A DNA stretch of 64,000 nucleotides from Urophycis tenuis (taxonomy: Eukaryota; Chordata; Actinopteri; Gadiformes; Phycidae). Positions 21,751 to 35,118 of this stretch are shown here, one piece after another (positions within the stretch are counted from its first letter, which is position 1; each line of letters opens with the position of its first letter). Made by a program: the position numbers and the translations under genes. The DNA lies in contig JAXIVH010000044.1 in the NCBI GenBank assembly GCA_036785325.1, positions 2,697,501-2,761,500 of the forward strand. Reading direction: 5' to 3'. A model generated the notes under the pieces. That model worked only from the letters and a program-made list of their open reading frames with translations. It had not been told where the DNA came from and made no database searches.

Positions 21751-23812
21751 GATATTGGCGAGTGCAACTGCCTTTGATCCCCTATTCAACTACCGAGTCG
21801 TTGGATGAGGTGGGGGGGGGTCATCGAGATAACTCTAACGAACCCAACCCTAACCATAGGCCTAACCTTAGCCCTAACCCTAACTCAACCCTAACACTAA
21901 CCCTTACCTTGGCCCTAATCTTAACACTAACCTCAACCCCTAACCTTAGCCTTAACACTAACCCTAACCCCTACTCTAACTCTAACCCTAACCCCTACTC
22001 TAACTCTAACCCTAAGCCTACCCTAACCTCCAACACTAACCCTACCCTAACTCTAACGCTAACCCTAACTCTAACCTTTGCCCTAACTTTAGCCCTAACC
22101 CTAGCCTCAGCCATAAACCTAACCCTAACCTTAGCCCTAACCCTAACCTTAACCCTAACCCTAACCTTGGCCCTAACCTTAACACTAACCTCAAACCTAA
22201 CCTTAACCCTAACCTCAGCCATAACCCTAACCCTAACCTTAGCCCTAACCCTAATTCTAGCCCTAACCCTAATCTTAACCATAACCTTAACCCTAACCTT
22301 GGCCCTAACACTTAACCTAACCTTATCCATAACACTAACCCTAACCTCAACCCTAACCTTAACCCCAATCTCAGCCGTAACCCCAACCCTAACCTTATCC
22401 CTAACCTTAAACCTAACCCTAACCTCAGCCCTAACCTTAACCCTAACCTCAGCCCTCATCTTAACCCTAACCCCTAACCCCTAACCTCTAACCCTAACCC
22501 TAACCTTACCCTAACCGTAACGCTAACCCTAACCCTTACTCTAACCTTAGCCCTAACCATAACCCTAACCTTAACCCTAACCTTAACCCTAAACCGTAAC
22601 CTTATACCTAACCCTAACCTCAGCCCTAACCTTAACCCTAACCGCAACCCCTCCCATTTACTTCAAACCTAACGTTAAGGTTAACTGCTAACTCTACCCC
22701 TAAATCTACCCTAACCTTAACCTACACTTGACATATTGGAGGAAGAAGACAATTACCCAGCATGCATTTCATCCGGAAAACTTTTCACAAAAAAACCCAT
22801 TACCGAAGTACCTACGGCGAGAATAGACTACCCCAAGAAATTGTTGTTTTGGGTGAGGAAAGTAAGCCATTGAGTCTTCTCTAAGGTCAACTTCCTACAC
22901 AATCTCTGTAGTCGCGCGGTGTATGGGGCACAGGAATTGTTATTAACAGGCTGTTCGGCATGGGGTCCTGGAGGGGCCAGGGAGGCAGTGCTTAGTCGCG
23001 GCTGGCCTTGGCCTTTCCTACCCTGGGACCGACTGGGAAGGCACCGCTGATCGGGGCTGGTCTTGGTCTTTCCTAGGTCTGGACACCCATCGCTGAGGAT
23101 AGCTGCATTGGGGGACCGTGGAGGCAGTGCTTTGTCACGGCTGGCCTCGGTCCTTCGTGACCCCAGTTTTCTGCTAGTTCATCTGGACCCAACAGAGGAC
23201 AAGAACCAAGCTCCGGCCCTGATTGGCCAAACCAGGGCTACCTAGCAGTGTTAACAACTGGTTTGTGCTGGTCAGGGGGTAAGTATGTGCCCCCTCCTCT
23301 CCATAACCAAAACAATGTATCCTAAAAAGTGTTTTACTTACCTTTACTTACCTCGACGTTACCTCAACAAATGATCACTCCTAAAAAAGCTTAAACCCAA
23401 TACCAATTCCATTTCGGAAACGACACACCTTGAGAATTGATCACTCTCGGGGGGGCCTCCCTTGGGTGAGGGTGTATAGTGACAATGGCCAGAAACACCC
23501 TATGATCCCAGGGTCCACTACTGATGACGTGTCCTAATATTTCGATAGCACGTTTATACTAAAATAGAAATGGAAAAGAAAAGTCTCACTCCAGCTGTGA
23601 CTCGTCTTTATTCAAATAAGTAAATATACCAATGCATTGGAAGTACCTTCAATCAAACTAGATTGACCTCCATCTTGGAACAAAGAAAACCTTTGGGAAA
23701 AGGAAAAACAAGTCTATATCTCCAAATCAGCGGTTATATCACAACAAGACAGATAACCATTTCGTTTTACTTCATTCTTGGTAATATGGGAAAAGAGAGC
23801 TGCGGATGACTA
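21751..23812 (+). repeat. Unit B4 (short form), duplicate of B2
   Basis: 2,062 bp, the same length as B2. It shares B2's missing 12-bp step and the CTGATCGG stop-creating change in the GC-rich block (about 22903-23263). B2 is followed by a partial unit, whereas B4 is followed by two more full units. Confidence 0.9.
21841..22648 (+). repeat. Degenerate telomere-like array in B4
   Basis: Same order of variants as B2 including CATAAACCTAACC. One visible difference is CCTAACCATAACCC for CCTAACCGTAACCC near 22557. Confidence 0.95.
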
Positions 23813-25880
23813 GATATTGGCGAGTGCAACTGCCTTTGATCCCCTATTCAACTACCGAGTCGTTGGATGAGGTGGGGGGGGGTAATCGAGATAACTCTAA
23901 CGAACCCAACCCTAACCATAGGCCTAACCTTAGCCCTAACCCTAACTCAACCCTAACACTAACCCTTACCTTGGCCCTAATCTTAACACTAACCTCAACC
24001 CCTAACCTTAGCCTTAACACTAACCCTAACCCCTACTCTAACTCTAACCCTAACCCCTACTCGAACTCTAACCCTAAGCCTACCCTAACCTCCAACACTA
24101 ACCCTACCCTAACTCTAACGCTAACCCTAACTCTAACCTTTGCCCTAACTTTAGCCCTAACCCTAGCCTCAGCCATAACCCTAACCCTAACCTTAGCCCT
24201 AACCCTAACCTTAACCCTAACCCTAACCTTGGCCCTAACCTTAACACTAACCTCAAACCTAACCTTAACCCTAACCTCAGCCATAACCCTAACCCTAACC
24301 TTAGCCCTAACCCTAATTCTAGCCCTAACCCTAATCTTAACCATAACCTTAACCCTAACCTTGGCCCTAACACTTAACCTAACCTTATCCATAACACTAA
24401 CCCTAACCTCAACCCTAACCTTAACCCCAATCTCAGCCGTAACCCCAACCCTAACCTTATCCCTAACCTTAAACCTAACCCTAACCTCAGCCCTAACCTT
24501 AACCCTAACCTCAGCCCTCATCTTAACCCTAACCCCTAACCCCTAACCTCTAACCCTAACCTTACCCTAACCGTAACGCTAACCCTAACCCTTACTCTAA
24601 CCTTAGCCCTAACCTTAGCCCTAACCGTAACCCTAACCTTAACCCTAACCTTAACCCTAAACCGTAACCTTATACCTAACCCTAACCTCAGCCCTAACCT
24701 TAACCCTAACCGCAACCCCTCCCATTTACTTCAAACCTAACGTTAAGGTTAACTGCTAACTCTACCCCTAAATCTACCCTAACCTTAACCTACACTTGAC
24801 ATATTGGAGGAAGAAGACAATTACCCAGCATGCATTTCATCCGGAAAACTTTTCACAAAAAAACCCATTACCGAAGTACCTACGGCGAGAATAGACTACC
24901 CCAAGAAATTGTTGTTTTGGGTGAGGAAAGTAAGCCATTGAGTCTTCTCTAAGGTCAACTCCCTACACAATCTCTGTAGTCGCGCGGTGTATGGGGCACA
25001 GGAATTGTTATTAACAGGCTGTTCCGCATGGGGTCCTGGAGGGGCCAGGGAGGCAGTGCTTAGTCGCGGCTGGCCTTGGCCTTTCCTACCCTGGGACCGA
25101 CTGGGAAGGCACCGCTGGTCGGGGCTGGTCTTGGTCTTTCCTAGGTCTGGACACCCATCGCTGAGGATAGCTGCATTGGGGGACCGTGGAGGCAGTGCTT
25201 TGTCACGGCTGGCCTCGGTCCTTCGTGACCCCAGTTTTCTGCTAGTTCATCTGGACCCAACAGAGGACAAGAACCAAGCTCCGGCCCTGATTGGCCAAAC
25301 CAGGGCTACTTAGCGGTGTTAACAACTGGTTTGTGCTGGTCAGGGGGTAAGTATGTGCCCCCTCCTCTCCATAACCAAAACAATGTATCCTAAAAAGTGT
25401 TTTACTTACCTTTACTTACCTCGACGTTACCTCAACAAATGATCACTCCTAAAAAAGCTTAAACCCAATACCAATTCCATTTCGGAAACGACACACCTTG
25501 AGAATTGATCACTCTCGGGGGGGCCTCCCTTGGGTGAGGGTGTATAGTGACAATGGCCAGAAACACCCTATGATCCCAGGGTCCACTACTGATGACGTGT
25601 CCTAATATTTCGATAGCACGTTTATACTAAAATAGAAATGGAAAAGAAAAGTCTCACTCCAGCTGTGACTCGTCTTTATTCAAATAAGTAAATATACCAA
25701 TGCATTGGAAGTACCTTCAATCAAACTAGATTGACCTTCATCTTGGAACAAAGAAAACCTTTGGGTAAAGGAAAAACAAGTCTATATCTCCAAATCAGCG
25801 GTTATATCACAACAAGACAGATAACCATTTCGTTTTACTTCATTCTTGGTAATATGGGAAAAGAGAGCTGCGGATGACTA
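23813..25880 (+). repeat. Unit B5 (short form, only in second array)
   Basis: 2,068 bp. GGGTAATCGAG replaces GGGTCATCGAG, the array keeps the 12-bp step missing from B2 and B4, and the GC-rich frame (about 24971-25331) is open with a changed end (CTACTTAG). It may be an independent amplification, or it may have been lost from the first array. Confidence 0.9.
23902..24719 (+). repeat. Degenerate telomere-like array in B5
   Basis: About 0.82 kb. It lacks one CCCTAA step after ACCTCTAACCC, and TACTCGAACTC replaces TACTCTAACTC near 24060. Confidence 0.95.
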
Positions 25881-27953
25881 GATATTGGCGAGTGCAACTG
25901 CCTTTGATCCCCTATTCAACTACCGAGTCGTTGGATGAGGTGGGGGGGGTCATCGAGATAACTCTAACGAACCCAACCCTAACCATATGCCTAACCTTAG
26001 CCCTAACCCTAACTCAACCCTAACACTAACCCTTACCTTGGCCCTAATCTTAACACTAACCTCAACCCCTAACCTTAGCCTTAACACTAACCCTAACCCC
26101 TACTCTAACTCTAACCCTAACCCCTACTCTAACTCTAACCCTAAGCCTACCCTAACCTCCAACACTAACCCTACCCTAACTCTAACGCTAACCCTAACTC
26201 TAACCTTTGCCCTAACTTTAGCCCTAACCCTAGCCTCAGCCATAACCCTAACCCTAACCTTAGCGCTAACCCTAACCTTAACCCTAACCCTAACCTTGGC
26301 CCTAACCTTAACCCTAACCTCAAACCTAACCTTAACCCTAACCTCAGCCATAACCCTAACCCTAACCTTAGCCCTAACCCTAATTCTAGCCCTAACCCTA
26401 ATCTTAACCATAACCTTAACCCTAACCTTGGCCCTAACACTTAACCTAACCTTATCCATAACACTAACCCTAACCTCAACCCTAACCTTAACCCCAATCT
26501 CAGCCGTAACCCCAACCCTAACCTTATCCCTAACCTTAAACCTAACCCTAACCTCAGCCCTAACCTTAACCCTAACCTCAGCCCTCATCTTAACCCTAAC
26601 CCCTAACCCCTAACCTCTAACCCTAACCCTAACCTTACCCTAACCGTAACGCTAACCCTAACCCTTACTCTAACCTTAGCCCTAACCTTAGCCCTAACAG
26701 TAACCCTAACCTTAACCCTAACCTTAACCCTAAACCGTAACCTTATACCTAACCCTAACCTCAGCCCTAACCTTAACCCTAACCGCAACCCCTCCCATTT
26801 ACTTCAAACCTAACGTTAAGGTTAACTGCTAACTCTACCCCTAAATCTACCCTAACCTTAACCTACACTTGACATATTGGAGGAAGAAGACAATTACCCA
26901 GCATGCATTTCATCCGGAAAACTTTTCACAAAAAAAACCATTACCGAAGTACCTACGGCGAGAATAGACTACCCCAAGAAATTGTTGTTTTGGGTGAGGA
27001 AAGTAAGCCATTGAGTCTTCTCTAAGGTCAACTTCCTACACAATCTCTGTAGTCGCGCGGTGTATGGGGCACAGGAATTGTTATTAACAGGCTGTTCGGC
27101 ATGGGGTCCTGGAGGGGCCAGGGAGGCAGTGCTTAGTCGCGGCTGGCCTTGGCCTTTCCTACCCTGGGACCGACTGGGAAGGCACCGCTGGTCGGGGCTG
27201 GTCTTGGTCTTTCCTAGGTCTGGACACCCATCGCTGAGGATAGCTGCATTGGGGGACCGTGGAGGCAGTGCTTTGTCACGGCTGGCCTCGGTCCTTCGTG
27301 ACCCCAGTTTTCTGCTAGTTCATCTGGACCCAACAGAGGACAAGAACCAAGCTCCGGCCCTGATTGGCCAAACCAGGGCTACCTAGCGGTGTTAACAACT
27401 GGTTTGTGCTGGTCAGGGGGTAAGTATGTGCCCCCTCCTCTCCATAACCAAAACAATGTATCCTAAAAAGTGTTTTACTTACCTTTACTAACCTCGACGT
27501 TACCTCAACAAATGATCACTCCTAAAAAAGCTTAAACCCAATACCAATTCCATTTCGGAAACGACACACCTTGAGAATTGATCACTCTCGGGGGGGCCTC
27601 CCTTGGGTGAGGGTGTATAGTGACAATGGCCAGAAACACCCTATGATCCCAGGGTCCACTACTGATGACGTGTCCTAATATTTCGATAGCACGTTTATAC
27701 TAAAATAGAAATGGAAAAGAAAAGTCTCAGTCCAGCTGTGACTCGTCTTTATTCAAATAAGTAAATATACCAATGCATTGGAAGTACCTTCAATCAAACT
27801 AGATTGACCTTCATCTTGGAACAAAGAAAACCTTTGGGAAAAGGAAAAACAAGTCTATATCTCCAAATCAGCGGTTATATCACAACAAGACAGATAACCA
27901 TTTCGTTTTACTTCATTCTTGGTAATATGGGAAAAGAGAGCTGCGGATGACTA
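25881..27953 (+). repeat. Unit B6 (short form, only in second array)
   Basis: 2,073 bp. The G-run is shortened and ACCATATGCC replaces ACCATAGGCC near 25985. The GC-rich frame (about 27044-27404) is open. It shares TTGACCTTCATC in the tail with B5 (others TTGACCTCCATC), so B5 and B6 are sister copies. Confidence 0.9.
25968..26791 (+). repeat. Degenerate telomere-like array in B6
   Basis: About 0.82 kb. Private steps include TTAGCGCTAACC near 26262, TTAACCCTAACCTC where others have TTAACACTAACCTC near 26310, and CCTAACAGTAACC near 26695. Confidence 0.95.
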
Positions 27954-28013
27954 GATATTGGCGAGTGCAACTGCCTTTGATCCCCTATTCAACTACCGAG
28001 TCGTTGGATGAGG
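27954..28013 (+). repeat. Partial B unit closing the second B array
   Basis: 60 bp, ending at the same GGATGAGG/GGGCTC junction as the first array. Identical right junctions show that both arrays descend from one event. Confidence 0.9.
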
Positions 28014-28971
28014 GCTCATTTTAAGCGGGGAAATCTAAGCTTTCCAACGGCGTATGGCAAGACTATATTGACTCATGGGTCATTGAAATACTAAGCTAAT
28101 TAAACTGTGTTCTGTAAGGAAAGATTGATGTTAATTGAAACGTTGAAGGTATGTTTTTAGCTGCTGGGTAGACTTCAGTCAACCTGACGCAGTTTAGTCT
28201 GTGATCAACCAGACTGCTCGCGGATGGGCTCATTTTAAGCGGGGAAATCTAAGCTTTCCAACGGCGTATGGCAAGAGTATATTGACTCATGGGTCGTTGA
28301 AATACTAAGCTAATTAATTTGTGTTCTGTAAGGAAAGATTGATGTTAATTGAAACGTTGAAGGTATGTTTTTAGCTGCTGGGTAGACTTCAGTCAACCTG
28401 ACGCAGTTTAGTCTGTGATCAACCAGACTGCTCGAGGATGGGCTCATTTTAAGCGGGGAAATCTAAGCTTTCCAACGGCGTATGGCAAGACTATATTGAC
28501 TCATGGGTCGTTGAAATACTAAGCTAATTAATTTGTGTTCTGTAAGGAAAGATTGATGTTAATTGAAACGTTGAAGGTATGTTTTTAGCTGCTGGGTAGA
28601 CTTCAGTCAACCTGACGCAGTTTAGTCTGTGATCAACCAGACTGCTCGAGGATGGGCTCATTTTAAGCGGGGAAATCTAAGCTTTCCAACGGCGTATGGC
28701 AAGACTATATTCACTAAAGGGTCGTTGAAATACTAAGCTAATTAATTTGTGTTCTGTAAGGAAAGATTGATGTTAATTGAAACGTTGAAGGTATGTCTTT
28801 AGCTGCTTTGTAGACTTCAGTCAACCTCACGCAGATTTGTCTGTGAGCAACCAAATTGCTCGGAGATGGGCTCATTTTAAACGGGGAAATCTAAGCTTTC
28901 CAACGACGTATGGCATGACTATATTTGCCCATGGGTCGTCGAAATAATAAGCTGATTCATGTGTGTTCTGT
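28014..28971 (+). repeat. 214-bp satellite, block S8 (4.5 monomers)
   Basis: It corresponds to S4 plus three monomers. TTAAACTGTG replaces TTAATTTGTG in the first monomer. CTTTGTAG and CCTCACGC near 28807-28829 are shared only with S1. Confidence 0.95.
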
Positions 28972-29672
28972 TGGCTGTGGAAAGAAAATAGCACACAAGT
29001 CATACCAAGTCACCTTTATTTTTCAGTGATAAACATTAATAAATAAACAGTATGGACATTGTATAAACAGTTGTATAAAAAGTGTAAACGGTATGAACAG
29101 TGTTCTTATAAAAGATATCAATATCAATACTGATCACGTGTGTATTTTATATTTCCAGGTTATTTGTTGATGAGCCAGAGCCTGTGACTCCCACCAACCG
29201 GCCCGTTCAGCCCACTGCGTTGTCGTCCTCCACCCGGCCGAAGCCTCCTGCGCCCACCCGCCTCCAGCCGAGGCCTCCTGCTGCGTCAGCCTGTGGCCCG
29301 CCCGCCCCCTGTGTCGGCAGCACCCATACCGCTGGTCCTCCCCGCACAGCCACAGGCCCCCTCCGTCCTGCTTCGTGGGCCATCCTGCAGCTGTCTCTGC
29401 AGTCATCGTGTGTCAAAACCATTCAAACTTGTATATGGTAACATTTCAAAATGACACCAGCATAAATGAGGACCTTGCAATAGGTTGTGTGTTACATGAC
29501 CCCCCTGGCATACAGCTGTATGTCTCTGTGAAGGTGGTTGTGAAGAACTGCATCCGGCTGAACAAGTACAAGTGCCGGTGAGGCAGCAACTCTCTCGAGG
29601 GGTTGCACGCCCACCTGGTTAACGCCATCCCTTCACAGCGATGTGGGATCATGCCGTTCCAAGTAAGTGATT

Positions 29673-29703
<31 letters not shown>

Positions 29704-29946
29704 GCGCGCATATATACACACACACACACACTTATATATACACACACATATATATATATACTTAAACATAGCTGACCCTTTTTTTCCCCCTTCTCGGGGA
29801 TTATGCTCCCAGTTTTGATCTCGGACGTCTGGTCACTTATAGCATATAATAATATTCTATTACTGTTAAGCCAACTATGAATAATAAAACAGGCCAAAAC
29901 ATGTGTCCTTTATCATAGCTACACGTATTACAAAAAAAACGCGTGA
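28972..29946 (+). repeat. Cassette A6
   Basis: 975 bp, subgroup II, counterpart of A3. The CA/TA tract (about 29676-29760) has the CACTTATATATAC form. Confidence 0.9.
29159..29662 (+). pseudogene. Exon relic, copy 6
   Basis: Cys state (VVKNCIR), conserved frame ending at TGA 29579-29581, Pro-rich frame open to 29441. It differs from copy 3 in having ACGCCATCC (Ile). Confidence 0.6.
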
Positions 29947-30784
29947 ATTGAAAAGTTGAAGGTATGTTTTTAGCTGCTGGGTAGACTTCATTCAACCTGA
30001 GGCAGTTTAGTCTGTGAGCAACCAAATTGCTCGCGGATGGGCTCATTTTAAGCGGGGAAATCTAAGGTTCCCAACGGCGTATGGCAAGACTATATTGAGT
30101 CATGGGTCGTTGAAATACTAAGCTAATTAATTTCTGTTCTTTATTGAAAGATTGATCTTAATTGAAACGTTGAAGGTATGTTTTTAGCTGCTGGGTAGAC
30201 TTCAGTCAACCTGACGCAGTTTTGTCTGTGAGCAACCAGACTGCTCGCGGATGGAATCATTTTGAGCAGGAAAATCTAAGCTTTCCAACGGCGTATGGCA
30301 AGAGTATATTGACTCATGGGTCGTTGAAATACTAAGCTAATTAATTTGTGTTCTGTAAGGAAAGATTGATGTTAATTGAAACGTTGAAGGTATGTTTTTA
30401 GCTGCTGGGTAGACTTTAGTCAACCTGACGCAGTTTAGTCTGTGATCAACCAGACTGCTCGCGGATGGGCTCATTTTAAGCGGGGAAATCTAAGCTTTCC
30501 AACGGCGTATGGCAAGACTATATTCACTAAAGGGTCGTTGAAATACTAAGCTAATTAATTTGTGTTCTGTAAGGAAAGATTGATGTTAATTGAAACGTTG
30601 AAGGTATGTCTTTAGCTGCTGTGTAGACTTCAGTCAACCTGACGCAGATTTGTCTGTGAGCAACCAAATTGCTCGGAGATGGGCTCATTTTAAACGGGGA
30701 AATCTAAGCTTTCCAACGACGTATGGCATGACTATATTTGCCCATGGGTCGTCGAAATAATAAGCTGATTCATGTGTGTTCTGT
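29947..30784 (+). repeat. 214-bp satellite, block S9 (3.9 monomers)
   Basis: It starts with the 3'-flank monomer (AAGGTTCCCAACGG) and ends with the cassette 5'-flank monomer. A divergent patch near 30252-30275 reads ATGGAATCATTTTGAGCAGG. Confidence 0.95.
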
Positions 30785-31485
30785 TGGCTGTGGAAAGAAA
30801 ATAGCACACAAGTCATACCAAGTCACCTTTATTTTTCAGTGATAAACATTAATAAATAAACAGTATGGACATTGTATAAACAGTTGTATAAAAAGTCTAA
30901 ACGGTATGAACAGTGTTCTTATAAAAGATATCAATATCAATACTGATCACGTGTGTATTTTATATTTCCAGGTTATTTGTTGATGAGCCAGAGCCTGTGA
31001 CTCCCACCAACCGGCCCGTTCAGCCCACTGCGTTGTCGTCCTCCACCCGGCCGAAGCCTCCTGCGCCCACCCGCCTCCAGCCGAGGCCTCCTGCTGCGTC
31101 AGCCTGTGGCCCGCCCGCCCCCTGTGTCGGCAGCACCCATACCGCTGGTCCTCCCCGCACAGCCACAGGCCCCCTCCGTCCTGCTTCGTGGGCCATCCTG
31201 CAGCTGTCTCTGCAGTCATCGTGTGTCAAAACCATTCAAACTTGTATATGGTAACATTTCAAAATGACACCAGCATAAATGAGGACCTTGCAATAGGTTG
31301 TGTGTTACAGGACCCCCCTGGCATACAGCTGTATGTCTCTGTGAAGGTGGTTGTGAAGAACTGCATCCGGCTGAACAAGTACAAGTGCCGGCGAGTCAGC
31401 AACTCTCTCGAGGGGTTGCACGCCCACCTGGTTAACGCCATCCCTTCACAGCGATGTGGGATCATGCCGTTCCAAGTAAGTGATT

Positions 31486-31552
<67 letters not shown>

Positions 31553-31799
31553 GCGCGCATATATACACACACACACACACACTCGCATATATACACACAC
31601 ATATATATATATACTTAAACATAGCTGACCCTTTTTTTCCCCCTTCTCGGGGATTATGCTCCCAGTTTTGATCTCGGACGTCTGGTAACTTATAGCATAT
31701 AATAATATTCTATTACTGTTAAGCCAACTATGAATAATAAAACAGGCCAAAACATGTGTCCTTTATCATAGCTACACGTATTACAAAAAAAACGCGTGA
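30785..31799 (+). repeat. Cassette A7
   Basis: 1,015 bp. The CA/TA tract is expanded (about 31489-31613), interrupted once by CAAAC, with GCGCGCGC and CACTCGCATATATAC. These features are shared with A16, and in part with A15. Confidence 0.9.
30972..31475 (+). pseudogene. Exon relic, copy 7, frame uninterrupted to donor
   Basis: One of three copies with CGA instead of TGA (CCGGCGAGTC near 31389). The conserved frame therefore runs from before 31188 through RVSNSLEGLHAHLVNAIPS and MPFQ to the donor, stopping only at 31487 in the intron-like DNA. CGAGTC for CGAGGC gives Val where other copies have Gly. ACAGGAC gives Gln for His (VLQDPPG). The Pro-rich frame is also open. It is the least damaged form, together with copy 16, but there is no evidence of expression. 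Confidence 0.6.
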
Positions 31800-32209
31800 A
31801 TTGAAAAGTTGAAGGTATGTTTTTAGCTGCTGGGTAGACTTCAGTCAACCTGACGCAGTTTAGTCTGTGATCAACCAGACTGCTCGCGGATGGGCTCATT
31901 TTAAGCGGGGAAATCTAAGCTTTCCAACGGCGTATGGGAAGTCTATATTCACTAAAGGGTCGTTGAAATACTAAGCTAATTCATTTGTGTTCTGTAAGGA
32001 AAGATTGATGTTAATTGAAACGTTGAAGGTATGTCTTTAGCTGCTGTGTAGACTTCAGTCAACCTGACGCAGATTTGTCTGTGAGCAACCAAATTGCTCG
32101 GAGATGGGCTCATTTTAAACGGGGAAATCTAAGCTTTCCAATGACGTATGGCATGACTATATTTGCCCATGGGTCGTCGAAATAATAAGCTGATTCATGT
32201 GTGTTCTGT
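31800..32209 (+). repeat. 214-bp satellite, block S10 (1.9 monomers)
   Basis: The shortest spacer type. The AAGGTTCCCAAC 3'-flank monomer is absent. GGGAAGTCTATATTC near 31937 resembles CAAGTCTATATTC in S19. Confidence 0.95.
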
Positions 32210-32925
32210 TGGCTGTGGAAAGAAAATAGCACACAAGTCATACCAAGTCACCTTTATTTTTCAGTGATAAACATTAATAAATAAACAGTATGGACATTGT
32301 ATAAACAGTTGTATAAAAAGTGTAAACGGTATGAACAGTGTTCTTATAAAAGATATCAATATCAATACTGATCACGTGTGTATTTTATATTTCCAGGTTA
32401 TTTGTTGATGAGCCAGAGCCTGTGACTCCCACCAACCGGCCCATTCAGCCCACTGCGTTGTCGTCCTCCACCCGGCCGAAGCCTCCTGCGCCCACCCGCC
32501 TCCAGCCGAGGCCTCCTGCTGCGTCAGCCTGTGGCCCGCCCGCCCCCTGTGTCGGCAGCACCCATACCGCTGGTCCTCCCCGCACAGCCACAGGCCCCCT
32601 CCGTCCTGCTTCGTGGGCCATCCTGCAGCTGTCTCTGCAGTCATCGTGTGTCAAAACCATTCAAACTTGTATATGGTAACATTTCAAAATGACACCAGCA
32701 TAAATGAGGACCTTGCAATAGGTTGTGTGTTACATGACCCCCCTGGCATACAGCTGTATGTCTCTGTGAAGGTGGTTGTGAAGAACTGCATCCGGCTGAA
32801 CAAGTACAAGTGCCGGTGAGGCAGCAACTCTCTCGAGGGGTTGCACGCCCACCTGGTTAACGCCGTCCCTTCACAGCGATGTGGGATCATGCCGTTCCAA
32901 GTAAGTGATTAAAACACACACACAC

Positions 32926-32969
<44 letters not shown>

Positions 32970-33210
32970 GCGCATATATACACACACACACACACTTATA
33001 TATACACACACATATATATATATACTTAAACATAGCTGACCCTTTTTTTCCCCCTTCTCGGGGATTATGCTCCCAGTTTTGATCTCGGACGTCTGGTCAC
33101 TTATAGCATATAATAATATTCTATTACTGTTAAGCCAACTATGAATAATAAAACAGGCCAAAACATGTGTCCTTTATCATAGCTACACGTATTACAAAAA
33201 AAACGCGTGA
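32210..33210 (+). repeat. Cassette A8
   Basis: 1,001 bp. The CA tract (about 32914-33024) is longer than in A3 and A6, interrupted by one CGCAC, and ends with CACTTATATATAC. Confidence 0.9.
32397..32900 (+). pseudogene. Exon relic, copy 8
   Basis: GGCCCATTCAG gives Ile for Val in NRPVQP. His and Cys states. TGA at 32817-32819. ACGCCGTCC as in copy 3. Splice-like borders intact. Confidence 0.6.
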
Positions 33211-35118
33211 ATTGAAAAGTTGAAGGTATGTTTTTAGCTGCTGGGTAGACTTCATTCAACCTGACGCAGTTTAGTCTGTGAGAGACCAGACTGCTCGCGG
33301 ATGGGCTCATTTTAAGCAGGGAAATCTAAGGTTCCCAACGGCGTATGGCAAGACTATATTGAGTCATGGGTCGTTGAAATACTAAGCTAATTAATTTCTG
33401 TTCTTTATTGAAAGATTGATCTTAATTGAAACGTTGAAGGTATGTTTTTAGCTGCTGGGTAGACTTCAGTCAACCTGACGCAGTTTTGTCTGTGAGCAAG
33501 CAGACTGCTCGCGGATGGGCTCATTTTAAGCAGGGAAATCTAAGCTTTTCGACGGCGTATGGCTAGACTATATTGACTCATGGGTCGTTGAAATACTAAG
33601 CTAATTAATTTGTGTTCTGTAAGGAAAGATTGATGTTAATTGAAACGTTGAAGGTATGTTTTTAGCTGCTGGGTAGACTTCAGTCAACCTGACACAGTTT
33701 TGTCTCTGAGCAACCAAATTGCTTGGGGATGGGCTCATTATAAGCGGGGAAATCTAAGCTTTTCAACGGCGTATGGCAAGACTATATACACCAAAGGGCC
33801 TTTGAAATACTAAGCTAATTAATTTGTGTTCTGTAAGGAAAGATTGATGTTAATTGAAACGTTAAAGGTATGTTTTTAGCTGCTGGGTAGACTTCATTCA
33901 ACCTGACGCAGTTTAGTCTGTGATCAACCAGACTGCTAGCGGATGGGCTCATTTTAAGCGGGGAAATCTAAGCTTTCCAACGGCCTATGGCAAGACTATA
34001 TTGACTCATGGGTCATTGAAATACTAAGCTAATTAATTTGTGTTCTGTAAGGAAAGATTGATGTTAATTGAAACGTTGAAGGTATGTTTTTAGCTGCTGG
34101 GTAGACTTCAGTCAACCTGACGCAGTTTAGTCTGTGATCAACCAGACTGCTCGCGGATGGGCTCATTTTAAGCGGGGAAATCTACGCTTTTCAACGGCGT
34201 ATGGCAAGACTATATTCACCAATGGCCCGTTGAAATACTAAGCTAATTAATTTGTGTTCTGTAAGGAAAGATTGATGTCAATTGAAACGTTAAAGGTATG
34301 TTTTTAGCTGCTGGGTAGACTTCATTCAACCTGACGCAGTTTAGTCTGTGATCAACCAGACTGCTCGCGGATGGGCTCATTTTAAGCGGGGAAATCTAAG
34401 CTTTCCAACGGCGTATGGCAAGACTATATTGACTCATGGGTCATTGAAATACTAAGCTAATTAATTTGTGGTCTGTAAGGAAAGATTGATGTTAATTGAA
34501 ACGTTGAAGGTATGTTTTTAGCTGCTGCGTAGACTTCAGTCAACCTGACGCAGTTTAGTCTGTGATCAACCAGACTGCTCGCGGATGGGCTCATTTTAAG
34601 CGGGGAAATCTAAGCTTTCCAACGGCGTATGGCAAGAGTATATTGACTCATGGGTCGTTGAAATACTAAGCTAATTAATTTGTGTTCTGTAAGGAAAGAT
34701 TGATTTTAATTGAAACGTTGAAGGTATGTTTTTAGCTGCTGGGTAGACTTCAGTCAACCTGACGCAGTTTAGTCTGTGATCAACCAGACTGCTCGAGGAT
34801 GGGCTCATTTTAAGCGGGGAAATCTAAGCTTTCCAACGGCGTATGGCAAGACTATATTCACTAAAGGGTCGTTGAAATACTAAGCTAATTAATTTGTGTT
34901 CTGTAAGGAAAGATTGATGTTAATTGAAACGTTGAAGGTATGTCTTTAGCTGCTGTGTAGACTTCAGTCAACCTGACGCAGATTTGTCTGTGAGCAACCA
35001 AATTGCTCGGAGATTGGCTCATTTTAAACGGGGAAATCTAAGCTTTCCAACGACGTATGGCATGACTATATTTGCCCATGGGTCGTCGAAATAATAAGCT
35101 GATTCATGTGTGTTCTGT
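33211..35118 (+). repeat. 214-bp satellite, block S11 (8.9 monomers)
   Basis: It starts with a damaged 3'-flank monomer (GAGAGACCAGAC near 33280) and contains forms with AGCTTTTCAACGG near 33757 and 34188. TATACACCAAAGGGCCTTTG near 33785 recurs in S13. Confidence 0.95.
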
